From positions 1 through 13,280 of the forward strand of contig JAZDOR010000070.1 of assembly GCA_043798435.1 (NCBI GenBank): 13,280 bases of DNA. Reading direction: 5' to 3'. Of the stretch, positions 6,170 to 13,244 are shown in pieces. Position numbers and translations under genes: made by a program. How positions within the stretch are numbered: the stretch's first letter is position 1; every line of letters starts with the position of its first letter. Source of the stretch: JAGUXG01 sp043798435. Lineage in GTDB: Bacteria; UBA9089; UBA9088; JAGUXG01. The notes below the pieces were generated by a model, which saw only the letters and a program-made list of their open reading frames with translations, searched no databases and was not told where the DNA came from.

Positions 6170-9100
6170 TTGAAAGAATTTTTAGGAAGATTAAAGGAGA
6201 AAGGGCTAATTTCTTCACCTAAAAGGGCTCTTTTGGGGTTGGGTTATGTGAGCATTGGATTGGTGGCTCTATTTCTGTTGCACACAGGGATTCGCTACAT
6301 GCGCTATGGTGGAAAGATTCCCATTAAGGTCAGTTCGTTTTCGCCTACAGGCGAGGTTACTCAAAAAACCAATTTTACCCTTGAGTTTAGCTCTGATGTA
6401 ATTGACAAGGAGAAGGTCAATACAATCCTTCCCCCAAAGGATATCCCGATAAGATTCTCTCCAGAGATTCCTGGCAGATTCAAGTGGCTATCTACTAAAA
6501 AACTGCGGTTCTTCCCGGAGACAGACCTTCAAGGGGCTACCCAATGGACAGTTAAGGTTCTTCCTGAGGTCTGCACCAGGAAGAATAGGTATCTTAAGGG
6601 AGAAAAGGAGTTCAGTTTTCACACAGAGCGGCTTAAAATTCTCCAGTCTGCACCAAGGTTTGTTTATAAGAGAACACAAGAGATTGAGGCAAGGATTGAA
6701 TGGAACCTGGAGTTTAATCAACCAGTCTCGCAAGATTCGCTAAAAGAGAATCTCCTGCTTTATTATGACGAAAAACCAGGAAAAAAACCCATCTCCTTCA
6801 CTCTCTATCCAAATGAACCGTCTAAGGTCATAAAACTCATCAGTGACCCAATCAAAAGGGGAAAAGACGAAAAATCTATCAAGCTAAAGGTAGAGAAAGG
6901 ACTAAGAACCACAGTTGGCTCCTTGGGTTTAACCGATGATTTTATCTGTGAATTGAAGGTAGAGCCAAACCTCAAGGTATATGAGGTCTATTCCCAACAG
7001 AATGAAAGGGAGTGTTGGATACGAATAGAGCTTTCATCTCCGGTTGACAGAGAGATAGCCAAAGAGCATATTAAACTTGAGCCTTCTCTTGACTTTAGAA
7101 TAGAACAGGATTATCGCTATCTCAGCCTGAAGGGTTGTTTTAAGCCAGGAGAGGTATATCAAGTAAATATAGGTGAAGGCCTGCCAGGGGAGGATGGCAC
7201 CTTCCTTCAAAAGGACTTCTCTACATCTGTACGGATAGAGGACCTGGCTCCAAGCCTCTCTTTCAAGCACAAAGGAATCTTCCTCTGCAGAAAGGGGGCA
7301 ATGAACATAGGAATAGAGAGCGTTAACATAAAAAGGTTCAATCTAAAAGCTGAGAAGATATTTGCCAACAACCTTGTCTATCTCCTCTCTAATTATGGCT
7401 TAGACTACTGGAATACACCATATAACCTTGGCAAAACGGTTTATGAGAAGGAGGTTACAATTGAGGCTGAGAAGAATCAGATAGTTATTACAACCCTTAA
7501 TCTTTCAGAGCTGGTCAATAAAAGACAGGGAATATTCAGGGTGAGCATCGGCGTAGATAGCGAAGATTATTGGGAACATGATGTCCAGCATGTAATGGTA
7601 ACAGATATAGGTCTGGCTGCAAAGTTATCTCAGGATGATCTCCTTGTCTGGGCAAATTCTCTCAAGAACCTTTCTGCCCTTTCTGGTGTCCAGATAAGCA
7701 TTATTAGCCGAGATAATCAAACCCTGGCTACTGGACAAACAGATGAGAATGGCATTCTTATCATAAAAGACCTGAAGAGTAAGATAGAGGATTTTGAGCC
7801 GTATATCATTACCGCCTCCCTCGGAGATGACCTTTCGTATCTTAAATTTGAAGACTGTCGCCTTCCTGCCTCTTCTTTTGATATTGGTGGAAGACCGTAT
7901 CTTACCTCAGGCTATGAGGCATATCTTTACCCAGACCGTGGGGTTTTTCGGCCGAATGATAAGGCGAATATTACTTCAATTATCCGTGGAAAAGGGCTCA
8001 GTCTTGCCGAAGAGTTTCCGATAAAGCTTCAAATTTTAGACCCAACCAACCGTATTTTCAAGGAGTTTAACCAGAAAAGTAAAGCTGATATGATAGAATT
8101 CTCCTTTGAGATACCAGACTATGCCAAGACAGGTGAGTATATCGCTAAATTATTGGTAGCCGAGACAGAAATAGGTAGGTGTGATTTCTCTGTAGAGGAT
8201 TTCATTCCAGACAGGATAAAGGTCTCTCTTGTCACAGATAAGGCTTCATATTCCGTAGGTGAGAATATGCTCATTGATGTTAGCGGGATATGTCTATTTG
8301 GACCGCCTGCCGCAGGAAGGAAGGTGACTGCAGAATGCCAGATAAAGGCGAATCCATTTTTTGCCCAGAAATTCCCGGGCTTTACCTTTGGTGACATTGA
8401 TAAGGGATTCTCTGAGATACGACTTGACCTTGGCGAAGATAGATGTGATGACCAGGGAAAGCATAGATTCAACCTGAGCATTCCAAAAGATATCTACCCT
8501 CCAGCAAGCTTAAAGGGTATTATCTCAACCACAGTAACAGAGCCAGGTGGCAGGGCTGTAAGTGGTTACACATCCGTTGATATTCATCCCTATCCATTCT
8601 ATATCGGGCTTAAACCATTAGTTGAAGGCTATGCAGATATTGGCAAGAAGTATGAGGTAGATTATGTGGTTCTAAACACTAAGGGTGAAAAGGTCAGTCC
8701 AAAGGTGCTCTCTGCCTCGTTTTATCGGATTGTCTGGCAGTGTATTCTGAAGAAAGATAACGATGGATATTACCGCTATGTCTCTGAGAGAAGTGAACAG
8801 TTGATAAAATCCTTTAACTTTTCTCCTGAGGAGGTAAAAAGGATTGGTTTCGTGCCAAATGATTATGGCGAGTATAAGATAGTTGTAAGTGATCCGCAGA
8901 ATAAGGCAGCCTCATCCGTAAGATTCTATGCCTGCGGCTGGGGTTATGCACCCTGGTCCATGGCCAACCCTGATAGGATTGAGATTAACACAGAGAAAAA
9001 CTCGTATCCTGTTGGAGGGATAGCAAGGGTGCAGATTAAGGCACCATTTCCTGGAAAGATGCTCCTGACTATAGAAAGGGAGAAGGTCTTTTCTCAGAGG

Positions 9101-11587
9101 ATACTTGTTCTGAAGGAGAATACAGCAACAATAGAGATTCCAGTAGAGGAGCAGTATAAACCGAATGTCTATATCACGGCTACTATTATCAGGTCAATAG
9201 ATTCAAAGGATACCCATAGCCCTATGCGGGCGTTTGGCATTACACCGCTCACAGTTGACTGCACAGCTAAAAAACTCTCTGTAGAAATTCTTTCGCCAAA
9301 GGTTATTCGTCCAAAGAATAAACTCAATTTGACTATTAATGTTAAGGGTGGAGGGGGTGCTTTGCTAACTGTAGCCTGTGTTGATGAGGGCATACTCCAG
9401 TTGACAGACTTCCAGGAGCCGGATCCATTCAATTTCTTCTATGGAAAGAAGATGCTTGGGGTTTCCTCTTATGACATCTATTCCTTTATTCTTCCAGAGG
9501 TCCAAGGCGAAAATAAGGGAAAGTCTTCTGGGGATTACATTGAAAAGGTCAGGAAGAAGCATCTTACGCCTGTCAGTGTCAAGCGGGTAAAGCCTGTTTC
9601 CCTCTGGTCAGGGATAATCAAATTAGACTCAGCAGGGAAGGCAAGGTTGAGCTTTGATATTCCCCAGTTTCAAGGAAGGCTGAGGATAATGGCTGTGGTA
9701 GCAAAAGGTTCTGCCTTTGGCTCTGGTAGAACTGATGTCACGGTAAGGGATCCGATTGTTCTTACCTCTACGCTCCCAAGGTTTTTGGCAGGAGGAGATA
9801 AATTTATTATGCCTGTTTCAGTCTTTAATGGTTGTGGAAAAGCAGGTGAGTTTACTGTCTCTCTCAAGGTTTCTGGTCCAGTAGAGATTATCGGTGAGAC
9901 AAAGAAGAAGGTGAGTATTCCCAAAGATAAAGAACAGAATATATCTTTTGAGCTAATGGCAAAGGATTCTCTGGGTAAGGTGGAATTCAAACTTTTTGCC
10001 CAGGGCCTGGGTCAAACAACTGAGGATGTAACAGAGCTTCCTATTAGACCATCTGTCCCGGCAATAACAAAGAGTGGAAATCTTGTAGTAACCCCTGAAT
10101 CTGGTGCAGAGTTTGAATTGCCAGGGGGCTGGATAGATGGAACCTGTGAGGCAAAGATTATAGCTTCATCCTTTCCAGCAGTTAGATTCTCCGGTGGATT
10201 ACAGTATCTTCTGAGATACCCACACGGCTGTATTGAGCAGACAACCTCAAAGGTCTTCCCACTCCTTTATTTTGATGAACTGGCGAAAATGGCAGAGCCT
10301 GAGCTTTTTAAGAAGAATAGCTCTGGATATTACATTGGTGAGGGTATAGCTAAATTAGAGTCAATGCAACTGGATTCTGGAGCCTTTTCTTACTGGCCAG
10401 GCGGAGGTTATGTTTGTGAGTGGGGAAGCATTTATGCCTCTCATTTTTTAGTTGAAGCAAGAGAGGCAGGTTACAAAGTCTCTGATAGTGTTTATAAAAA
10501 GATGATTGGCTCTCTCAAGGAGGTAGTAAAAAGACAAGCTGATAATAATTATAACCTTGAACAACAGGTCTATGCCTGTTATGTCTTGTCATTAGCAGAT
10601 GAAACCCCAAAGGGTGTGATTCAGTATCTCAAGGAAAGTAGGCTGAAGGAGCTTTCTTGTTATTCCCAGTTCCAGTTAGCCGGGTGCTTTGGTCTATCAG
10701 GTGACCTGAAAGAAGCCATGTCCTTGCTTCCCACACAGATACACCCTCAAACAATGGAAAGGGATACAGGCGGAAACTTTAATTCGTCTATCAGGGCAAA
10801 CGCCATTATCCTTGATATCCTGGCACAGCTCTTTCCTGATAACCCGGGTATTCCTGTTCTTACTAAGGAGTTGGTAGATTCGGCAAAGGCTGGAAGGTGG
10901 TACACTACTCAGGAGAATGCCTTTGCCTTTCTTGCCCTGGGTAAGGTCTTCAAGCAGCAGGCTGAAGCTAAATTTACAGGAGAGCTTCTCGTTGATGGCA
11001 AAATATACAAAAAATTCACCCAGGAAAAGATGACAATTTCCGATAAAAGATTGGCTGGTAAAAAACTCAAGGCAAGGATTCAAGGAAAGGGCAACTGCTA
11101 TCTCTACTGGCAGGTCTATGGTGTGCCAAAGGGCAATGATGTAGATGAGTCTGATAAGGGAATAAGGGTAAGAAGGGTATTTCTGGATAATACAGGTAAA
11201 CCAATAAGCTATCAAGAGATGAAACAAGGAGAGCTGATTGTTGGAAAGATAACGATGGAGGCATTGAGCAAGGGCTTAGAAAATGTGATTGTCTGTGATA
11301 TGTTACCTGCAGGTTTAGAGATAGAGAACCCAAGATTAGAATCCAGAGCCAATATCCCATGGATCGCAGACCAGGGCTGGCAGGCTGATTATATGGATAT
11401 AAGGGATGACAGGCTTTTGCTTTATACCAGCCTGCCAAGGGGTGAAGCCCGCACCTTTTACTATGGCCTGCGGGCAGTAACAGTAGGCGAATTCTCCTTG
11501 CCAAGCATAGTCGCAGAGTGTATGTATGACCCCACCTATATCTCCACTGCCGGAAGCGGCCAGGTGAAGGTATTGCCTATGAAATGA
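6170..11587 (+). CDS. Bacterial alpha-2-macroglobulin, membrane-anchored, thioester-containing (1805 aa)
   Basis: This is a YfhM-like protease trap. A protease cleaves the bait region, the protein closes, and an internal thioester bonds it covalently. The N terminus is a short basic cytoplasmic stretch and one membrane helix (21-41), with no lipobox Cys, so the body should be periplasmic and anchored by an uncleaved signal. Order: MG domains to about 570; MG2 with YPDRGVFRPND (Asp589); bait/BRD region about 940-1110 with VDEGILQLTDFQEPDP; A2M domain from Leu1145-Trp1146 (LWSGII) to about 1235; thioester domain about 1300-1560 with GCIEQTTS (Cys1354, Gln1357); and a C-terminal bMG10-type domain with YMDIRDDR and PTYISTAGSG. 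The length is in the normal 1500-2000 range. The usual partner pbpC (PBP1C) is not downstream. TTG start with AGGAGG. Confidence 0.95.
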   Translation: MKEFLGRLKEKGLISSPKRALLGLGYVSIGLVALFLLHTGIRYMRYGGKIPIKVSSFSPTGEVTQKTNFTLEFSSDVIDKEKVNTILPPKDIPIRFSPEIPGRFKWLSTKKLRFFPETDLQGATQWTVKVLPEVCTRKNRYLKGEKEFSFHTERLKILQSAPRFVYKRTQEIEARIEWNLEFNQPVSQDSLKENLLLYYDEKPGKKPISFTLYPNEPSKVIKLISDPIKRGKDEKSIKLKVEKGLRTTVGSLGLTDDFICELKVEPNLKVYEVYSQQNERECWIRIELSSPVDREIAKEHIKLEPSLDFRIEQDYRYLSLKGCFKPGEVYQVNIGEGLPGEDGTFLQKDFSTSVRIEDLAPSLSFKHKGIFLCRKGAMNIGIESVNIKRFNLKAEKIFANNLVYLLSNYGLDYWNTPYNLGKTVYEKEVTIEAEKNQIVITTLNLSELVNKRQGIFRVSIGVDSEDYWEHDVQHVMVTDIGLAAKLSQDDLLVWANSLKNLSALSGVQISIISRDNQTLATGQTDENGILIIKDLKSKIEDFEPYIITASLGDDLSYLKFEDCRLPASSFDIGGRPYLTSGYEAYLYPDRGVFRPNDKANITSIIRGKGLSLAEEFPIKLQILDPTNRIFKEFNQKSKADMIEFSFEIPDYAKTGEYIAKLLVAETEIGRCDFSVEDFIPDRIKVSLVTDKASYSVGENMLIDVSGICLFGPPAAGRKVTAECQIKANPFFAQKFPGFTFGDIDKGFSEIRLDLGEDRCDDQGKHRFNLSIPKDIYPPASLKGIISTTVTEPGGRAVSGYTSVDIHPYPFYIGLKPLVEGYADIGKKYEVDYVVLNTKGEKVSPKVLSASFYRIVWQCILKKDNDGYYRYVSERSEQLIKSFNFSPEEVKRIGFVPNDYGEYKIVVSDPQNKAASSVRFYACGWGYAPWSMANPDRIEINTEKNSYPVGGIARVQIKAPFPGKMLLTIEREKVFSQRILVLKENTATIEIPVEEQYKPNVYITATIIRSIDSKDTHSPMRAFGITPLTVDCTAKKLSVEILSPKVIRPKNKLNLTINVKGGGGALLTVACVDEGILQLTDFQEPDPFNFFYGKKMLGVSSYDIYSFILPEVQGENKGKSSGDYIEKVRKKHLTPVSVKRVKPVSLWSGIIKLDSAGKARLSFDIPQFQGRLRIMAVVAKGSAFGSGRTDVTVRDPIVLTSTLPRFLAGGDKFIMPVSVFNGCGKAGEFTVSLKVSGPVEIIGETKKKVSIPKDKEQNISFELMAKDSLGKVEFKLFAQGLGQTTEDVTELPIRPSVPAITKSGNLVVTPESGAEFELPGGWIDGTCEAKIIASSFPAVRFSGGLQYLLRYPHGCIEQTTSKVFPLLYFDELAKMAEPELFKKNSSGYYIGEGIAKLESMQLDSGAFSYWPGGGYVCEWGSIYASHFLVEAREAGYKVSDSVYKKMIGSLKEVVKRQADNNYNLEQQVYACYVLSLADETPKGVIQYLKESRLKELSCYSQFQLAGCFGLSGDLKEAMSLLPTQIHPQTMERDTGGNFNSSIRANAIILDILAQLFPDNPGIPVLTKELVDSAKAGRWYTTQENAFAFLALGKVFKQQAEAKFTGELLVDGKIYKKFTQEKMTISDKRLAGKKLKARIQGKGNCYLYWQVYGVPKGNDVDESDKGIRVRRVFLDNTGKPISYQEMKQGELIVGKITMEALSKGLENVIVCDMLPAGLEIENPRLESRANIPWIADQGWQADYMDIRDDRLLLYTSLPRGEARTFYYGLRAVTVGEFSLPSIVAECMYDPTYISTAGSGQVKVLPMK

Positions 11588-11588
11588 G

Positions 11589-11647
11589 GTAGCTACTCAG
11601 ATAGCAAGAATGCAGAATTCTGGGAGTCAGAATACCTGAACAGTTAC
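11589..11647. mobile_element. Mini palindromic element E3 directly after the macroglobulin stop
   Basis: The left end GTAGCTACTCAG (11589-11600) and the right end, reverse complement GTAACTGTTCAG (11636-11647), match at 9 of 12 positions. They are clear relatives of the E2 ends (GTAACCGTTCAG/GTAAGCGTTCAG). The 59-base body holds the perfect palindrome CAGAATTCTG (11613-11622) and the overlapping TTCTG/CAGAA stem. It begins one base after the TGA of the macroglobulin gene and may act as its transcript end. No clear target duplication. Confidence 0.55.
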
Positions 11648-11691
11648 AAATTTGATTATAACGGAAATTTTGTAAGGTAATCAGTCCTTCA

Positions 11692-11720
11692 TTGACAAAG
11701 GATTAAAAGTCTTATATAAG
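11692..11720 (+). promoter_or_regulatory. Strong sigma70-type promoter upstream of cas6
   Basis: A consensus TTGACA (11692-11697), a 17-base spacer and TATAAG (11715-11720). The -10 lies in the perfect 10-base palindrome CTTATATAAG (11711-11720), a possible operator. The predicted start near 11727 leaves a leader of about 240 bases before the cas6 GTG. Confidence 0.6.
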
Positions 11721-11968
11721 TCTCGTTAAAGTTCCTGTTAAAATCATTATGAATTAGAATAAATAACAGTAAGAGACTTTTAAGAGACTAAGAGCAGAAA
11801 AACTTCTGTAATTGCTAAAGTTAGTAAAACTACATTTTGTCAAAGACAGATTGTAATCCTTTATAAGAACAAAGATTTCGGCTTACTGCAAAATCTCTGT
11901 TATAGCTTGTAGCTATTTTGACATTTGAGTTTTGGAATTTGTATTTTTGCCAAAGTTGAGGAGTAATT
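11721..11968 (+). other. Structured 5' leader of cas6, no gene seen
   Basis: No open frame of note. Two inverted pairs span the promoter and leader: 11708-11724 against 11773-11789 (14 of 17 match, AGTCT..AAGTCTC type) and AAAGGATTA at 11697-11705 against TAATCCTTT at 11854-11862 (perfect). TTTGTCAA at 11837-11844 mirrors the -35 TTGACAAA. The region ends with GAGGAG, 5 bases before the cas6 GTG. It could be a regulatory leader or an old element copy; I cannot tell which. Confidence 0.35.
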
Positions 11969-12089
11969 GTGCTTTACAATTTTAATGTAGGCATATACAG
12001 GTTGGAGCTTTTAGCAGAAGATGAGATAGAACTTCCTCCTTATTCAGGTTCAACCTTTCGTGGTGGATTTGGCTATGCCTTCAAAAGGA

Positions 12090-12239
12090 GTAACTATTTA
12101 CCCAAGTGAAGCAAAAGATAATTATTCACCGCAGAGCACGCTGAGAACGCAGAGAATTTATAAAATTTTAAGTTTTTATTTCTCTGTGCCCTCTGCGACC
12201 TCTGCGGTTAATCTTTACTTCAGATGGGTAAAGTGTTGC
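12090..12239. mobile_element. 150-bp MITE-like element E4 in cas6, with 8-bp target duplication
   Basis: CAAAAGGA flanks the element on both sides (12082-12089 and 12240-12247). The terminal 22 bases (12090-12111 and 12218-12239) are inverted at 17 of 22 positions: GTAACTATTTACCC.. against GCAACACTTTACCCATCTGAAG. A second inverted layer lies inside: ACCGCAGAGCACGCTGAGAA on the left, and ACCGCAGAGGTCGCAGAGG in the reverse complement of the right. The centre is an AT-rich loop. There is no coding capacity, so it must have been moved by a transposase elsewhere. End type as in E1. Confidence 0.88.
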
Positions 12240-12422
12240 CAAAAGGATTGTCTGCTTTGATAAAGAGAAGGTTTGCCAAACCTGCCTCTTAAGAGAGAGA
12301 TGTGCCTACTTCTATATCTTTGAAACCTCTTCCCCAAAGGATTCAGCATACCTCAGGAAACTATCTGAGATTCCAAGGCCATTTGTCATTGAGCCACCTT
12401 CAGAAAATGTTTATAAGAAAGG

Positions 12423-12593
12423 GTAACCGTTCAGTCTATCTATCAAAGAGTGTAAAAAGGGGGATAAGGAGATACAAGAGATAGGGAGATGATGAAATAT
12501 CAAAAAGCAGATTTTAGAAGGGTTGAATTAGAAAATATCCCCTTATCCCCTTAATCTCCATATCCCCTTTTCTTACACTACCTGAACGCTTAC
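12423..12593. mobile_element. 171-bp palindromic element E2B in cas6
   Basis: The ends GTAACCGTTCAG (12423-12434) and, reverse complemented, GTAAGCGTTCAG (12582-12593) match at 11 of 12. The inner arms GTGTAAAAAGGGGGATAAGG (12450-12469) and the complement of 12537-12580 pair. The right 57 bases equal E2A at 54 positions. The left end supplies the in-frame TAA that ends the second cas6 fragment. No target duplication is seen, consistent with loss of adjacent cas6 sequence. Length is 57 codons, so the flanking frames agree, but several stops lie inside. Confidence 0.85.
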
Positions 12594-13047
12594 GATATTA
12601 AAGCCTGGTGGAAGGCTCAACATCTCTGAAATCATAGCAGAATCCCAAAATTTAGAGAAACTCACCCTAAACTTCCTCACCCCAACCAGAATGAAGCTGA
12701 ACAAGGGGTATGTATCTGTGCCAGAGTTTCCTGTGCTTATCAGGAGCTTGCTCAGCAGGATTTCATCCTTAGCCTATTTTTATTGCGGTGAGAAATTGAA
12801 TATAGACTACAAGCAAATGATAGAGAATGCAAAAAAGGTTGAGATACAAGAGAGGCATATCGGCTGGTTTGACTGGGAAAGATATTCAACCAGACAGCAA
12901 GTCTCTATGAAGCTGGGTGGGATTGTTGGCAAGGTAAGCTACACAGGCGACCTGAACCAATTTCTGCCATTGATTGCTTTGGGCAGATACATCCATGTAG
13001 GAAAAGGCGCCACCTTTGGGCTTGGGAGGTATGAGGTTCTCTAATTC

Positions 13048-13075
13048 AGACACAAGACCATAGACACGAGACTCA
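13048..13075. repeat. Short degenerate heptamer tract AGACNNN x4
   Basis: AGACACA, AGACCAT, AGACACG and AGACTCA follow one another in 7-base phase, beginning three bases after the cas6 stop. The AGAC core is constant and the last three bases vary. Confidence 0.55.
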
Positions 13076-13108
13076 GACTTAAGGAAAGAAAGATGAGCAA
13101 CTGTTATC

Positions 13109-13155
13109 TTGACAAATTCAAAGAAATATTTTAATATGGATATAATTCCCATATT
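13109..13155 (+). promoter_or_regulatory. Candidate promoter with operator-like inverted repeat
   Basis: TTGACA (13109-13114), 17 bases, TAATAT (13132-13137). A perfect TATAAT (13141-13146) lies in the 9-base spacer of the inverted repeat AATATGG/CCATATT (13133-13139 and 13149-13155). Such an arrangement suits a repressor-controlled promoter reading towards the right edge. The gene it serves is outside or barely inside the window. Confidence 0.35.
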
Positions 13156-13244
13156 TCGCACCCTACAATAGGGATTAGCTAAACTTTTTGAACTTTTGAA
13201 AAAATACTTAAGGTTTATACATAATATGCCGATATATAATATGT

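Larger units (their letters stand above)
11969..13044 (+). pseudogene. cas6: cas6 (CRISPR pre-crRNA endoribonuclease, RAMP family), interrupted by two elements
   Basis: Cas6 cuts the CRISPR transcript into guide RNAs. Three pieces survive. (1) 11969-12089, GTG start with GAGGAG, encodes the first RAMP strand and ELPPYSGSTFRGGFGYAFKR. (2) 12241-12423 encodes RIVC and the four-cysteine segment (C-x6-C-x2-C-x5-C, QTCLLRERCAYFYIFET) to PFVIEPPSENVYKKG. (3) 12595-13044 encodes 149 residues: LNFLTPTRMK, WFDWERYSTRQ, MKLGGIVGKVSY and the glycine-rich end HVGKGATFGLGRYEVL. Element E4 separates 1 from 2 and E2B separates 2 from 3. The frames stop at TGA 12107 and TAA 12424, both inside elements. Removing E4 with one target copy restores FGYAFKRIVCF in frame. 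At E2B the central block usual in this family (GRAxDYLPYF..GxGRGKF, about 55-70 residues) is absent, so sequence was lost. No intact Cas6 is possible. No other cas gene is in the window. Confidence 0.9.

Noticed and set aside
10697..11504. Minus-strand frames of 176 and 145 codons inside the macroglobulin gene
   Set aside because: They overlap a clearly conserved domain on the plus strand, overlap one another, and show no family motif or ribosome-binding site.
12060..12484. Two short plus-strand frames (66 and 60 codons) in the cas6 region
   Set aside because: They are out of frame with the Cas6 pieces and run through elements E4 and E2B; the real coding signal is in the other frame.
11969..13044. 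Programmed frameshifting, introns or recoding joining the cas6 pieces
   Set aside because: The interruptions are palindromic elements, one with a target duplication and both with multiple stops, and part of the gene is missing; no group I or II intron features fit 150-171 bases.
12886..13161. Minus-strand frame of 91 codons overlapping the cas6 3' end
   Set aside because: It is a shadow of the conserved Cas6 C terminus (WERYSTRQ to GLGRYEVL) with no ribosome-binding site or recognisable family.
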